A stretch of DNA of 64,000 nucleotides from Bradyrhizobium sp. RD5-C2 (GCF_019972155.1 NZ_BOVL01000010.1:29172-93171), one strand, 5' to 3'. Counted from the first letter of the stretch, positions 30,690 to 39,612 are shown. Notes: generated by a model not told the origin, from the sequence alone. Translations and numbers: made by a program.

Positions 30690-31946
30690 GTGAAAAAGAC
30701 TTCGCGACTGCCATTTCATGCGATGCAGCAATTCGCCGGAGCAGCCGCTTTGGGCCTTGTGGCGCTCGCGCCCGGCGGCGCGCAGGCCGCCGACACCCTC
30801 AAGATCGGCGTGATCGCCGAGGCGCAGGCGATTGCCGGGGCGTCGATCCCGCAGGCGGCGCAACTCGCCGCCGACGAGATCAACGCCAAGGGCGGCATCG
30901 ACGGCCGCAAGATCGAGATCGTCTCCTACGATAATCACTCGTCCTCGGCGGACTCGGTGCGGGCATTCCAGCGCGCGGTCAACGAAGACAAGGTCAACGT
31001 TGTCATCTCGAGCTACATCAGCGAAGTGGTGCTGGCGCTCGAGCCCTGGGCGTCGCGCCTGAAGACCCCGTTCGTCACGCCCGGTGCGGCCTCCAACGAG
31101 ATCAGCAAGAGCGTCCATGCCGATTACGAGAAGAACAAGTACACCTTCCACGGCTATCTGACCTCGGCGGCGCTGGCGCTGTCGGTGTGCGACGCCGCCA
31201 AGGAGCTGCTGGTCGATCAGAAGCACATGAAGACCGCGGTCATCATGAGCGAGGATGCCGCCTGGACCAAGCCGCTCGACGTCGGCTACGAGGAGTGCCT
31301 GCCGAAGATCGGGCTCAAGGTCGTCGACCATATCCGCTTCTCGCCTGATACCACCGACTTCACGCCGATCTTCAACAAGGTGGAAGCCGCCAAGCCCGAC
31401 GTCATCATCACCGGCATCTCGCATGTCGGCGTGCAGCCGACGGTGCAGTGGAAGAACCAGCAGGTGCCGATCCCGATGTTCGGCATCTCCTCGCAGGCGA
31501 CCAACGAGACCTTCGGCAAGGACACCAATGATGCGGCGGAAGGCGTGCTGTATCAGGGCGTGTCGGGCCCGAACGTCGCGGTGACGCCGAAGTCGGTGCC
31601 GTTCGCGGAGGATTTCAAGAAGCGCTACGGCAACTATCCGTCCTACGCGGGTTACACCGCCTATGACGAGGTCTATTACATCGCGGATGCTGTGAAGCGC
31701 GCCGGCTCGGTCGAGGCCGACAAGATGGTCGATGCACTGGAGAAGACCGATTGGGAAGGCACCATCGGACGCGTCCAGTTCTACGGCAAGGACGATCCCT
31801 TCACCCATTCGATCAAGTACGGCAAGGGCCTGATCACCGGACTGATGCTGCAGTGGCAGGGCGGCAAGCAGGTCGCGGTGTGGCCGAAGGAGGTCGCGAA
31901 GAGCGATCTCAAGTTCCCGAGCTTCATCAAGCTCACGACCAACTGA
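30690..31946 (+). CDS. ABC transporter substrate-binding protein (branched-chain amino-acid type), copy 1
   Basis: A 418-residue periplasmic protein starting with GTG after GAGGAGAGAAACAGG. The signal peptide (FAGAAALGLVALAPGGAQA) ends near residue 30, and the mature part is a type-I Leu/Ile/Val-binding fold: LKIGVIAEAQAIAGA, then DEINAKGGIDGRKIEIVSYDN, SGPNVAVTPKSVPF and YTAYDEVYYIADAVKRAG. It is highly similar to the gene at 35372 throughout. The first gene of the transport operon, followed by an attenuator hairpin. The ligand may be an amino acid or an amide. Confidence 0.9.
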   Translation: MKKTSRLPFHAMQQFAGAAALGLVALAPGGAQAADTLKIGVIAEAQAIAGASIPQAAQLAADEINAKGGIDGRKIEIVSYDNHSSSADSVRAFQRAVNEDKVNVVISSYISEVVLALEPWASRLKTPFVTPGAASNEISKSVHADYEKNKYTFHGYLTSAALALSVCDAAKELLVDQKHMKTAVIMSEDAAWTKPLDVGYEECLPKIGLKVVDHIRFSPDTTDFTPIFNKVEAAKPDVIITGISHVGVQPTVQWKNQQVPIPMFGISSQATNETFGKDTNDAAEGVLYQGVSGPNVAVTPKSVPFAEDFKKRYGNYPSYAGYTAYDEVYYIADAVKRAGSVEADKMVDALEKTDWEGTIGRVQFYGKDDPFTHSIKYGKGLITGLMLQWQGGKQVAVWPKEVAKSDLKFPSFIKLTTN

Positions 31947-31955
31947 CCGATGACA

Positions 31956-31982
31956 ATGCTCCCGGGCCGGTCCCGGGAGCAT
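31956..31982 (+). terminator. Attenuator hairpin between binding protein and permease
   Basis: Perfect 11-bp stem ATGCTCCCGGG / CCCGGGAGCAT with a CCGGT loop, 10 bp after the binding-protein stop. It has no U run. Such a stem would let the binding protein be made in excess over the membrane subunits. Confidence 0.55.
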
Positions 31983-32040
31983 CCGTATTCAGTTCCGCGT
32001 CCTCCACAACAGGCAGCTTTGCTGCCGCGGCCGATTTGAG

Positions 32041-32916
32041 ATGCTTGCCTTACAAATCCTGATCGATGGCTTCGCCATCAGTGCGCTCTATGCGCTCGGC
32101 GCCACCGGCTTCACCCTGATCTTCGGTGTCTCCGGCGTTCTCAACCTCTCCCACGGCGCCATCATGGTGGCCGCAGCGGTCGCGGCCTGGGCCGCGGCCA
32201 GCGTGCTGCACCTCGACATCTACTCCGGCGCGCTGTTCGGTGTCGGCGTGGCGCTGATCATGGCGTTCGCGACCTATTTTGCAGTCGTGAAGCCGATCCA
32301 GAACTCCAGGCGGATCCCCAACGAGGAGAAGGAAATCTTCGTCCTCACCGGCACCCTGCTGTGGGGCATCATGATCCAGGAGCTGATCGCCTATTTCTTC
32401 ACCAACAACGCCAAGACGGTGCTGCCGATCGTCGAGGGCGTCGTCGATATCTTCGGCAACCGCACGCCGCGCAACAACATCTTCACCGCGCTGGTGTGCT
32501 GCCTCGTGATCGGCCTGCTGTGGCTGCTGGTGAACCGCACCAGGACCGGCAAGGCCGTGCTGGCGGCCTCGATGAACCCGCGCGGCGTCACCTTGCTCGG
32601 GCTCGAGCTCACCCAGATCTATATCGTGGTGTGGGGCATCTACGGCATTCTCGCCGGTATCGCCGGCGTGCTGCTCGGCATGTTCCTCGGCGTCAGCTCC
32701 TACAGCGTCGGGCCGCTGACCGCGAGCGCATTCTCGATCGTGGTGCTCGGCGGCCTCGGCAGCGTCTCCGGTTCGCTGATTGCGGCCTTCGTGGTCGGCT
32801 ATCTCGAGACCATCACGGCCTACATGATCTCGCCGGCCTACCGCACCATTCCGGCGCTGCTGCTTTTGGTGTTCGTGATGTATATCCGGCCTCAAGGCCT
32901 CTTGGGGAGGCGCTGA
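32041..32916 (+). CDS. livH: Branched-chain amino-acid-type ABC permease (LivH-like)
   Basis: A 291-residue inner-membrane permease with about eight hydrophobic segments. The N-terminal LALQILIDGFAISALYALGA TGFTLIFGV region and the GLELTQIYIVVWGIYGILAGIAG and SVSGSLIAAFVVGY segments match LivH. It is 1 bp before livM, in an operon with a fused ATPase and two binding proteins. The transported compound is unknown. Confidence 0.9.
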   Translation: MLALQILIDGFAISALYALGATGFTLIFGVSGVLNLSHGAIMVAAAVAAWAAASVLHLDIYSGALFGVGVALIMAFATYFAVVKPIQNSRRIPNEEKEIFVLTGTLLWGIMIQELIAYFFTNNAKTVLPIVEGVVDIFGNRTPRNNIFTALVCCLVIGLLWLLVNRTRTGKAVLAASMNPRGVTLLGLELTQIYIVVWGIYGILAGIAGVLLGMFLGVSSYSVGPLTASAFSIVVLGGLGSVSGSLIAAFVVGYLETITAYMISPAYRTIPALLLLVFVMYIRPQGLLGRR

Positions 32917-32917
32917 G

Positions 32918-33844
32918 ATGGCCAACTTCTTCACCTCGCGCCTGTTCTTCATCTCGCTGGTCTGCGTGGTGGTTGCCGCGACGCTGCCGCTCTATGTCTC
33001 CGGCTATATCCTCGGCCTGCTCACCGTCGCGTTCTATTTCGGCGTATTCGCGATGGCCTGGGACCTCTTGTTCGGCTTCGCCGGCGAGGTCAATTTCGGG
33101 CCGACCTTCCTGATCGGCACCGGCGCCTACACCGCGGGCATCCTCAACAACCAGTTCGGCTGGTCGGTCTATGTCTGCATCCTGCTCGGCGCGCTGGCCT
33201 CGGTGGTCGCAGGCTTCGTGCTGGCGCTGCCGGCGCTGCGAGTGAGAGGACCGTATTTCGGCCTCACCACCCTGGTCGCGGTGCTGATGCTGCAGAATTT
33301 CATTGTGGTGTTCGCCGATCTCACCGGCGGCGAGATCGGGCTCACCATCCCTGATGTCATCACGATCAATGCCGGGGCGAATTACTGGATCGCGCTCGGC
33401 TTCATGAGCATCAGCGCGGCCATTCTGTATGGCCTGTCGCAATCGCCCGTCGGCCTCGTGCTGCAGGCGAGTGGGCAGGACCCGGTGCAGGCCGGCGCGC
33501 TCGGCTTCAACATCGTCAAGCACAAGCTCGCGGCGTTCATCGTCAGCGCCTTCTTCTCGGGACTGTCGGGGGCGCTGCTGGTGTTCTACTTCGGCACCGC
33601 TTCGGTCGGCACCGTGGTCGATGTTGCGGTCGGTGTGAACGTGATCGTCTCAGCCGTGCTCGGCGGCCGGCGCACCGTGCTGGGCGCGGCGTTAGGCGCG
33701 ATCTTCCTGATCGTGGCCGGCGAATTCCTGCGCCCGACCGGCGAGCTTGCCACCTTCATCGTCTCGGCTGTGGCGCTGCTCGTCGTGCTATTCTTCCCCG
33801 GCGGTTTCCTCGGAGCGGCCTTGTCTCGCGAGGCGCGCTCCTAA
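32918..33844 (+). CDS. livM: Branched-chain amino-acid-type ABC permease (LivM-like)
   Basis: A 308-residue permease with about eight hydrophobic segments. It has the LivM pattern: FYFGVFAMAWDLLFGFAGEVNFG near residue 45, GPYFGLTTLVAVLMLQNFIV near 110, and VNVIVSAVLGGRRTVLGAALGA near 250. It forms the membrane channel with LivH. The stop codon is directly followed by the ATG of the ATPase gene (no gap). Confidence 0.9.
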   Translation: MANFFTSRLFFISLVCVVVAATLPLYVSGYILGLLTVAFYFGVFAMAWDLLFGFAGEVNFGPTFLIGTGAYTAGILNNQFGWSVYVCILLGALASVVAGFVLALPALRVRGPYFGLTTLVAVLMLQNFIVVFADLTGGEIGLTIPDVITINAGANYWIALGFMSISAAILYGLSQSPVGLVLQASGQDPVQAGALGFNIVKHKLAAFIVSAFFSGLSGALLVFYFGTASVGTVVDVAVGVNVIVSAVLGGRRTVLGAALGAIFLIVAGEFLRPTGELATFIVSAVALLVVLFFPGGFLGAALSREARS

Positions 33845-35326
33845 ATGGATCAGACTGTGACCACTATTCCGACACTTGCAGTTCGCGGCCTGACCAAGCG
33901 GTTCGGCGGCCTGACCGCGGTGAAGAATCTGAGCTTCGAGCTGCGCCCCGGCGAGATTCTCGGCCTGATCGGGCCGAACGGCTCGGGCAAGTCGACCGCG
34001 ATGAAGAGCGTGATGGGCATCGAGCGCCCGACCGCGGGCGAGGTGCTGTTCGACGGCGAAAACGTGGCCGGGCTACCTGCGCACAAGATCGCGCGCAAGG
34101 GCTTTGGCATGGTGTTCCAGCACTCGCGGCCGCTCAACCGGCAGACCGTGCTCGAGAACATCATGGTCGCGTTGCTGCCCGACAGCCTGTTCATGCTGTT
34201 TCCCGACAAGGCGCTGACCGAGCGCGCCAAATGGATCGCCGATCGCGTTGGCCTCGGGGCGGTGATGGACCGCCGCCCGCCGACATTGCCGTTCGCCGAT
34301 TTACGCCGGCTCGAGCTGGCCAAGGCGATCGCGCGCGACCCGAAGGTGGTGCTGGTCGATGAGCCCTTTGCCGGGTTGACCAGCACCGAGGTCGGCGTGT
34401 TCTCGCAATTGATCCGCAGCTTCCGCGACGAGGGCCGCGCGGTGATGCTGGTCGACCACAACGTCAAGAGCGTCGCCGCGCTGGTCGACCGCGTGCTTGC
34501 GATGTATCTCGGCGAGGAGATCACGACCGGCCGCGCCGAGGACGTGATGAAGAACGAGACCGTGCGGCGGGTCTATCTCGGCGGCGCGATCGAGACCCAT
34601 GCGCGGCCCGAGACCTCGTTCAAGGACAAGGTGCCGCTGCTGCAAGTCGAGAACGTCAGTGTGCATTACGGCAAGGCGCAGGCGCTGGAGAACGTCTCGA
34701 TCCACGTCCATGAGGGCGAGTTCGTCTCGATCGTCGGCCTCAACGGCGCCGGCAAGACCACGCTGTTCAACACCATCTCGGGGTTCCTGCCTTATACCGG
34801 CGAGATCCTGCGCGGCGGCGAGAAGTTGCGTGGAACGGGACCTGCCAAGATCGCCCGCTCGGGCCTCGTGCAATGCCCGGAATCGCGCGAATTGTTCGGC
34901 GAGATGACGGTGCGGGAAAACCTCGATCTCGGCGGCCAGCATCTCGACGACGCGGCGCGGGCCAAGCAACTCGCCTGGCTGTTCGAGCTGTTCCCGATCC
35001 TGAAGGAGCGCCACGGCCAGATGGCCCAAACGCTCTCCGGCGGCGAGCAGCAGATGCTGGCGATCGGCCGCGCGCTGATGATGCAGCCGCAGATCCTGAT
35101 CCTCGACGAGCCGACGCTGGGCCTTGCTCCGGTCATCCTCGAACTGTTGTCGAAGGCGCTGGAGAAGCTGCGCCAGACCACCAAGATCACGGTGCTGCTC
35201 GGCGAGCAGAACGTGACCTTCGCGCTTCCGCATGCCGACCGCGTCTATGTGCTGGAGCACGCGCGGATCGTCTGGGAGGGCGATCCTGGCCGGTTCGCCG
35301 CGGAGGCCGGCAAGGACTTTCTCTGA
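33845..35326 (+). CDS. Fused LivG-LivF-type ABC ATPase (two nucleotide-binding domains)
   Basis: A 493-residue protein joining the two ATPases that are normally separate genes. NBD1 (residues about 10-245) has Walker A GPNGSGKST, Walker B VVLVDEPFAGL and H-loop VDHNV, but its signature is LPFADLRRLE instead of the usual LSYGDQRRLE. NBD2 (about 265-490) has GLNGAGKTT, LSGGEQQ, ILILDEPTLGL and a LLGEQNV switch, as in LivF. It powers the permease pair. A fused form is uncommon for this family. Downstream is the second binding protein. Confidence 0.93.
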   Translation: MDQTVTTIPTLAVRGLTKRFGGLTAVKNLSFELRPGEILGLIGPNGSGKSTAMKSVMGIERPTAGEVLFDGENVAGLPAHKIARKGFGMVFQHSRPLNRQTVLENIMVALLPDSLFMLFPDKALTERAKWIADRVGLGAVMDRRPPTLPFADLRRLELAKAIARDPKVVLVDEPFAGLTSTEVGVFSQLIRSFRDEGRAVMLVDHNVKSVAALVDRVLAMYLGEEITTGRAEDVMKNETVRRVYLGGAIETHARPETSFKDKVPLLQVENVSVHYGKAQALENVSIHVHEGEFVSIVGLNGAGKTTLFNTISGFLPYTGEILRGGEKLRGTGPAKIARSGLVQCPESRELFGEMTVRENLDLGGQHLDDAARAKQLAWLFELFPILKERHGQMAQTLSGGEQQMLAIGRALMMQPQILILDEPTLGLAPVILELLSKALEKLRQTTKITVLLGEQNVTFALPHADRVYVLEHARIVWEGDPGRFAAEAGKDFL

Positions 35327-35371
35327 CGTTCGAAGTTTGAAGAATAACAAAACAAAGCAAGGGAGACCACG

Positions 35372-36613
35372 ATGTCAGCATATTCAACCGCCACCCGCGT
35401 CAGCCTGTTGGCCTCGGCGCTCGCGCTGTGCCTTGCGGCGCCGGCCTATGCGCAGTCAAACGACCCGATCAAGATCGGCGTCATCGCCGAGGTGCAGTCG
35501 ATCGCGGGTGCGGCAACCCCGGGCGGCGCGCAGATCGCCGCCGACGAGATCAACGCCAAGGGCGGCGTGATGGGCCGCAAGATCGAGATCGTCACCTACG
35601 ACAATAAGAGCTCGTCGGCGGATTCGGTGCGCGCGTTTCAGCGCGCGGTGAGCGAGGACAAGGTTTCGGCCGTGATCGCGAGCTACATCAGCGAGGTCGT
35701 GCTGGCGCTGGAGCCGTGGGCTTCGCGGCTGAAGATGCCGCTGATCACGCCCGGCGCTGCCTCGAACGAGATCACCAAGGCGGTGCACAACGATTATGAG
35801 AAGAACAAGTACACTTTCCACGGCTACCTGACCTCGGCCGCGCAGGCGCAGCTCGTCTGCGACGCGGCCAAGGAGCTGCTGGTTGATCAGCTCAAGTTCA
35901 AGTCGGTGGCGATCATGAGCGAGGACGCGGCGTGGACCAAGCCGCTCGACATCGGCTACGAGGCCTGCCTGCCCAAGGCCGGGCTGAAGGTCGTCGAGCA
36001 CATTCGCTTCTCGCCCGACACCACCGACTTCACGCCGATCTTCAACAAGATGGAAGCCGCCAAGCCCGACGTGATCGTCACCGGCATCTCCCATGTCGGC
36101 GTGCAGCCGACGGTGCAGTGGAAGAACCAGCAGGTGCCGATCCCGATGTTCGGCATCAGCGCGCAGGCGCTGAGCCCGACGTTCTGGGGCGACACCAACG
36201 GCGCCGCCGAAGGCGTGCCGTCGCTCGCGGTGGCGACGCCGGACGTCGCGGTGACGCCAAAGACGAAACCGTTCGCCGCCGCCTTCAAGGCCAAGTTCGG
36301 CACGCCGCCGGCCTATACCGGCTACACTGCCTATGACGAGGTCTACATCATCGCCGAAGCGATCCAGCGCGCCGGCTCGACCGATCCGGACAAGATGGTC
36401 ACCGAGCTCGAGAAGACGGATTTCGAGGGCACGATCGGCAAGATCCAGTTCTACGGCAAGAGCGACGAATTCACCCACGGCATCAAGGCCGGCCCGGGCG
36501 CCGTCACCGGCCTGGTGTTCCAGTGGCAGGGCGGCAAGCAGATCACGGTCTGGCCGAAGGCGATCGCGGAAGGGAAGCTGAAGTTTCCGGATTTTGTGAA
36601 GCTGTCGCAGTAA
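35372..36613 (+). CDS. ABC transporter substrate-binding protein (branched-chain amino-acid type), copy 2
   Basis: A 413-residue paralogue of the protein at 30690. Signal peptide (VSLLASALALCLAAPAYA) ends near residue 26. The core is the same: IKIGVIAEVQSIAGA, DEINAKGGVMGRKIEIVTYDN, EKNKYTFHGYLTSAAQAQ, FSPDTTDFTPIFNK and HVGVQPTVQWKNQQVP. Conservation is high across the length, lower near WGDTNGAAEGVPSLAVATPDVA, the likely ligand-specificity region. AAGGGAGACC lies 4 bp before the ATG. Its stop is followed by a bidirectional terminator. Confidence 0.9.
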   Translation: MSAYSTATRVSLLASALALCLAAPAYAQSNDPIKIGVIAEVQSIAGAATPGGAQIAADEINAKGGVMGRKIEIVTYDNKSSSADSVRAFQRAVSEDKVSAVIASYISEVVLALEPWASRLKMPLITPGAASNEITKAVHNDYEKNKYTFHGYLTSAAQAQLVCDAAKELLVDQLKFKSVAIMSEDAAWTKPLDIGYEACLPKAGLKVVEHIRFSPDTTDFTPIFNKMEAAKPDVIVTGISHVGVQPTVQWKNQQVPIPMFGISAQALSPTFWGDTNGAAEGVPSLAVATPDVAVTPKTKPFAAAFKAKFGTPPAYTGYTAYDEVYIIAEAIQRAGSTDPDKMVTELEKTDFEGTIGKIQFYGKSDEFTHGIKAGPGAVTGLVFQWQGGKQITVWPKAIAEGKLKFPDFVKLSQ

Positions 36614-36637
36614 TTGCGCGCACGCTATCGTGAGATG

Positions 36638-36670
36638 AGAAGGGGCGGTCACGCGGTGACCGCCCCTTCT
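36638..36670. terminator. Bidirectional terminator between the ABC operon and the NDH-2-like gene
   Basis: Perfect 15-bp stem AGAAGGGGCGGTCAC / GTGACCGCCCCTTCT with a GCG loop, flanked by GTTATTT on one side and T-poor DNA on the other. It sits between the convergent stops at 36613 and 36672. Confidence 0.8.
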
Positions 36671-36671
36671 G

Positions 36672-37886
36672 TTATTTGCGCGTCGGCGGTGCGGTCTGGA
36701 TCGTCGGCGCGGCGGCCGCAAGTAATGCGACGCGATCGCGGTTGCGCGGCGGATAGATGCGCTGCTGGTTGATGGTCTGCTTGGTGACCTTGGCGGCGGC
36801 GCCTGACGTATGCACCTCGCGGTCCCAGCCAGTGGTGTAGAGCGCGCCCCAGGCGCCGAGATCGAGCACCGTCACATACCAGTCGATATTGAGTGGCAGC
36901 AGCTTTTCGCCGAATAGATCGGCGACCACATTGTGCCCGGCAAAGCGGCCCATCGGCCGCGCGAACTGGCACGACATCACGGTTGAATGCTCGCCATCAA
37001 TCAGGCAGGCGGCAACGTCGCCCGCGGCGAACACGCCGTTGAGGCCCTCGGCGCGCATGTAGTGATCCACGGCGATGCGGCCGAGCGCATCGCGCTTCGC
37101 CGGCAGCAGGGCGGCGAGGGGGCTCGCGCGCATGCCGCCGCACCACACCACGGTGGCGGCCGGAATGATCTCGCTGCTATCAAGCGTGATGCTGTCGGCG
37201 CCGACGGCGCTGACCCTGACGTTCAGCCGCGTCTCGACGCCGAGCGCGGCCAGCGCCTCGTTGATGACGGGACGGCCATGCGCGCCGAACGTCGCGCCGA
37301 CCACCGGATTGGGGTCGATCAGGATGATGCGGTGATCGCCGGTGATGCCGGCGCCGGCGAGCTTGGCCGGCATCTCGGCCGCGACCTCGATCCCGGTGAA
37401 CCCTGCGCCGACCACCGCCACCGTCGCGCGGGCCGGTGAGGGTGGCTGCCTGCCGAGCGCGGCAAGATGCGTGTTGAGGCGCGTGGCTGCTTCGAAGGTG
37501 TCGACATCAAAGCCGTGTGCAGCAAGGCCTGATATCGCGGGGCGGACCAGCTCGCTGCCGGTCGTCAGCACCAGCCGGTCATAGCTCAGCGTGTCCGCGC
37601 TGGAGCCAGTCTTGACGACGACCTCGCGCTTCGCCGGATCGATCGCCGCGACGTCAGCCACCCTATGCCCGACGCCGACCGGATCGAGCAGGTCCTTGAG
37701 CGGCAGTGCGACATCGCCGAGGTCGACCTCGTAATTGCGCACCCGGATGTTGTGATAGGTGTTGCGATCGACGACGAGAATCTCGGTGTCCTCAGCCCGC
37801 ACGCCGATCTCGTCGCGCTTGCGGGCCGCACCGAGCGCCGCCCACAGACCGGCAAAGCCGGCACCCAGCACCAGAACGCGCGCCAT
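36672..37886 (-). CDS. NDH-2-like NAD(P)/FAD-dependent oxidoreductase
   Basis: A 404-residue flavoprotein of the pyridine nucleotide-disulfide oxidoreductase family. It starts VLVLGAGFAGLWAALGAARK (FAD GxGxxG), with a second dinucleotide motif VAVVGAGFTGIEVAAEMPAK near residue 155, the ATVVWCGGMRASPLA segment, and GVFAAGDVAACLIDGE near residue 285. Type II NADH dehydrogenases share this layout. There is no clear C-terminal membrane helix. The ATG follows a strong GGAGGGAG Shine-Dalgarno that lies in a hairpin (see 37889-37915). It probably follows the TPP-enzyme gene. Confidence 0.87.
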   Translation of the reverse strand: MARVLVLGAGFAGLWAALGAARKRDEIGVRAEDTEILVVDRNTYHNIRVRNYEVDLGDVALPLKDLLDPVGVGHRVADVAAIDPAKREVVVKTGSSADTLSYDRLVLTTGSELVRPAISGLAAHGFDVDTFEAATRLNTHLAALGRQPPSPARATVAVVGAGFTGIEVAAEMPAKLAGAGITGDHRIILIDPNPVVGATFGAHGRPVINEALAALGVETRLNVRVSAVGADSITLDSSEIIPAATVVWCGGMRASPLAALLPAKRDALGRIAVDHYMRAEGLNGVFAAGDVAACLIDGEHSTVMSCQFARPMGRFAGHNVVADLFGEKLLPLNIDWYVTVLDLGAWGALYTTGWDREVHTSGAAAKVTKQTINQQRIYPPRNRDRVALLAAAAPTIQTAPPTRK

Positions 37887-37888
37887 CT

Positions 37889-37915
37889 CTCCCTCCGATC
37901 TTCTCGTGGAGGGAG
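37889..37915 (-). promoter_or_regulatory. Hairpin masking the Shine-Dalgarno of the NDH-2-like gene
   Basis: On the minus strand, CTCCCTCC and GGAGGGAG (8 bp each) pair across an 11-base loop, and the second arm is the ribosome site 2 bases before the ATG. Folding would hide it from the ribosome. No ligand-binding fold is recognised, so it could be an RNA thermometer, an antisense target or a chance repeat. Confidence 0.5.
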
Positions 37916-37947
37916 CTTGCCTGCCCAGGCGAGGTTAAATCAAGTGG

Positions 37948-37972
37948 GTGAGGGCGTGTGAGGTGCCCTCAC
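37948..37972 (-). terminator. Hairpin at the end of the TPP-enzyme gene
   Basis: Stem GTGAGGGC / GCCCTCAC (8 bp, 9-base loop) overlaps the stop of the TPP-enzyme gene. No U run follows, so it may only stabilise the transcript end or reduce read-through into the NDH-2-like gene. Confidence 0.4.
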
Positions 37973-39612
37973 GTCCCCGGCCGCGACACCTCGGTCTCCT
38001 TGCTGGTGATGAATTCCAGCAGCACCGGCACGCCTTCCTTGGTCTTCTGGATGCCGCGCTTGATCGCGGGGATGATGTCTTCGGGCTTGGTCACCCGCTC
38101 GCCATGGCCGCCGAAGGCCCGCGCCATCGCGGCGTAGTCGCCGGAGATATCGGTCGAACGGTATTTCTCGGTCGAGATCGGCATTACCTTCAATTCGATC
38201 GCCATCGAGAAATTGTTGAGCAGGATCGACATGATCGGAATCCGCTCGCGCACCGCGGTCTCGAAATCCATCCCCGTGAAGCCGATCGCGGCGTCGCCCC
38301 AGACATTGATGCAGAGCTTGTCGGGTTTTGCCAGCTTGGCGCCCATCGCGAGACCCAGGCCGTAGCCGAGCTGCGTGGTCTTGCCCCAGCCGATATAGGA
38401 CAGCGGCTCGACCGATTTCCAGAACGGCGAGAGCTGGTCGCGCGGGCTGCCGGCGTCGTGGGTGATGATGGTGTTATGGATGTCGACGGTGTGCTGCAGG
38501 TCCCACAGCACCCGGTAGGGATTGAGCGGCGCATCGTTATGCGTCAGCTTCGGCATCCACTTGGCGAGCCATTCCTTGTGGGAGGCGGCGATCTCTTCCG
38601 CGACCGCGCTCGCGTTGCGGTCCGCGGTCACGGTCTTGCCGATCTCCTCCAGCAGAGCGTCGAGCACCAGGCCGGCGTCGCCGACCAGCCCGATCCTCGC
38701 CTCGACATCCTTGTTGATGTGGTTCGGATCGAGCGTCGAATGGATGATGGTTTTGCCCTTCGGCATCGCGATGCCGAACGACGTCTCGGTGAAGGAGCAG
38801 CCGATGCCGAAGATCACATCGGCCTCAGTGAGGAATTTCGGCACCGCGCGCGGCACGGCAAGGCCGCCGGAACCGAGCGACAGCGGATGGGTCTCCGGGA
38901 ATGACGACTTGCCGCCGAGGCTCGTGGTGACGGGGATCGCGAGCCGCTCGGCGAGTCGCTTCAGCTGCGGCCACGCCTTTGCGTAATGCACGCCCTGGCC
39001 GGCATAGATCACCGGACGCTTGGCGCTGACGAGGAGGGCTGCGGCTTCCTTCACATGCACGGGATCGGCGCCGTAGCGGGTGCGCAGCACCGGCGTGTAG
39101 TTCAGCGGCTCCGGCACCTCCTCGTTCCACATGTCGGCGGGGATCTCGACGATCACAGGGCCGCCGCGGCCGCTCTTCAGCTTGGTGAAGGCGCGACGGA
39201 AGATGTTGCAGACTTCCGCGGCGATGTTGATCGGCTCCGAGGATTTCGAGAACGCCTTCATCGCCTGGCTGGAATTGAAGTTCGGATCGATGTTGGCGAG
39301 CCGGCGCGCATAACCCATCGGCAGCACGAGCACCGGTACGGATTCGCCGTAGCACTGCGCGACGCCGCCCATCGCGTTCTCGGCCCCCGGTCCGTGCTGC
39401 ATGCAGAACGCGCCGATCTTTTCGCCCGAGGTGACGCGGGAGATCGCGTCCGCCATGTGCAAGCCGATGCGCTCCTGGCGCACCATCACGGGGCGGATGT
39501 CGGCACTGGCGGCGTATTCGATCAAATGGTTGACCGGGTAGCCCGTGAGGATCTCGATCCCCTCGCGCTTCATGATTTCCGCGATTGCGGTGCCGAGCTT
39601 CATGACGGTCAC
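37969..39612 (-). CDS. Thiamine pyrophosphate-dependent enzyme (acetolactate synthase-like)
   Basis: A 547-residue TPP enzyme. The N-terminal domain has ILTGYPVNHLIEYA and RQERIGLHMADAISR with the TPP-activating Glu, then EKIGAFCMQHGPGAENA. The C-terminal TPP-binding motif is WGDAAIGFTGMDFETAV with ILLNNFSM. FMN/FAD-type central domain motifs (GGKSSFPETHPLSLGSGG) are present. The family includes acetolactate synthase, sulfoacetaldehyde acetyltransferase and benzoylformate-type decarboxylases; the residues do not settle the substrate. It is separated from the NDH-2-like gene by only 82 bp on the same strand. Confidence 0.88.
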   Translation of the reverse strand: MTVMKLGTAIAEIMKREGIEILTGYPVNHLIEYAASADIRPVMVRQERIGLHMADAISRVTSGEKIGAFCMQHGPGAENAMGGVAQCYGESVPVLVLPMGYARRLANIDPNFNSSQAMKAFSKSSEPINIAAEVCNIFRRAFTKLKSGRGGPVIVEIPADMWNEEVPEPLNYTPVLRTRYGADPVHVKEAAALLVSAKRPVIYAGQGVHYAKAWPQLKRLAERLAIPVTTSLGGKSSFPETHPLSLGSGGLAVPRAVPKFLTEADVIFGIGCSFTETSFGIAMPKGKTIIHSTLDPNHINKDVEARIGLVGDAGLVLDALLEEIGKTVTADRNASAVAEEIAASHKEWLAKWMPKLTHNDAPLNPYRVLWDLQHTVDIHNTIITHDAGSPRDQLSPFWKSVEPLSYIGWGKTTQLGYGLGLAMGAKLAKPDKLCINVWGDAAIGFTGMDFETAVRERIPIMSILLNNFSMAIELKVMPISTEKYRSTDISGDYAAMARAFGGHGERVTKPEDIIPAIKRGIQKTKEGVPVLLEFITSKETEVSRPGT

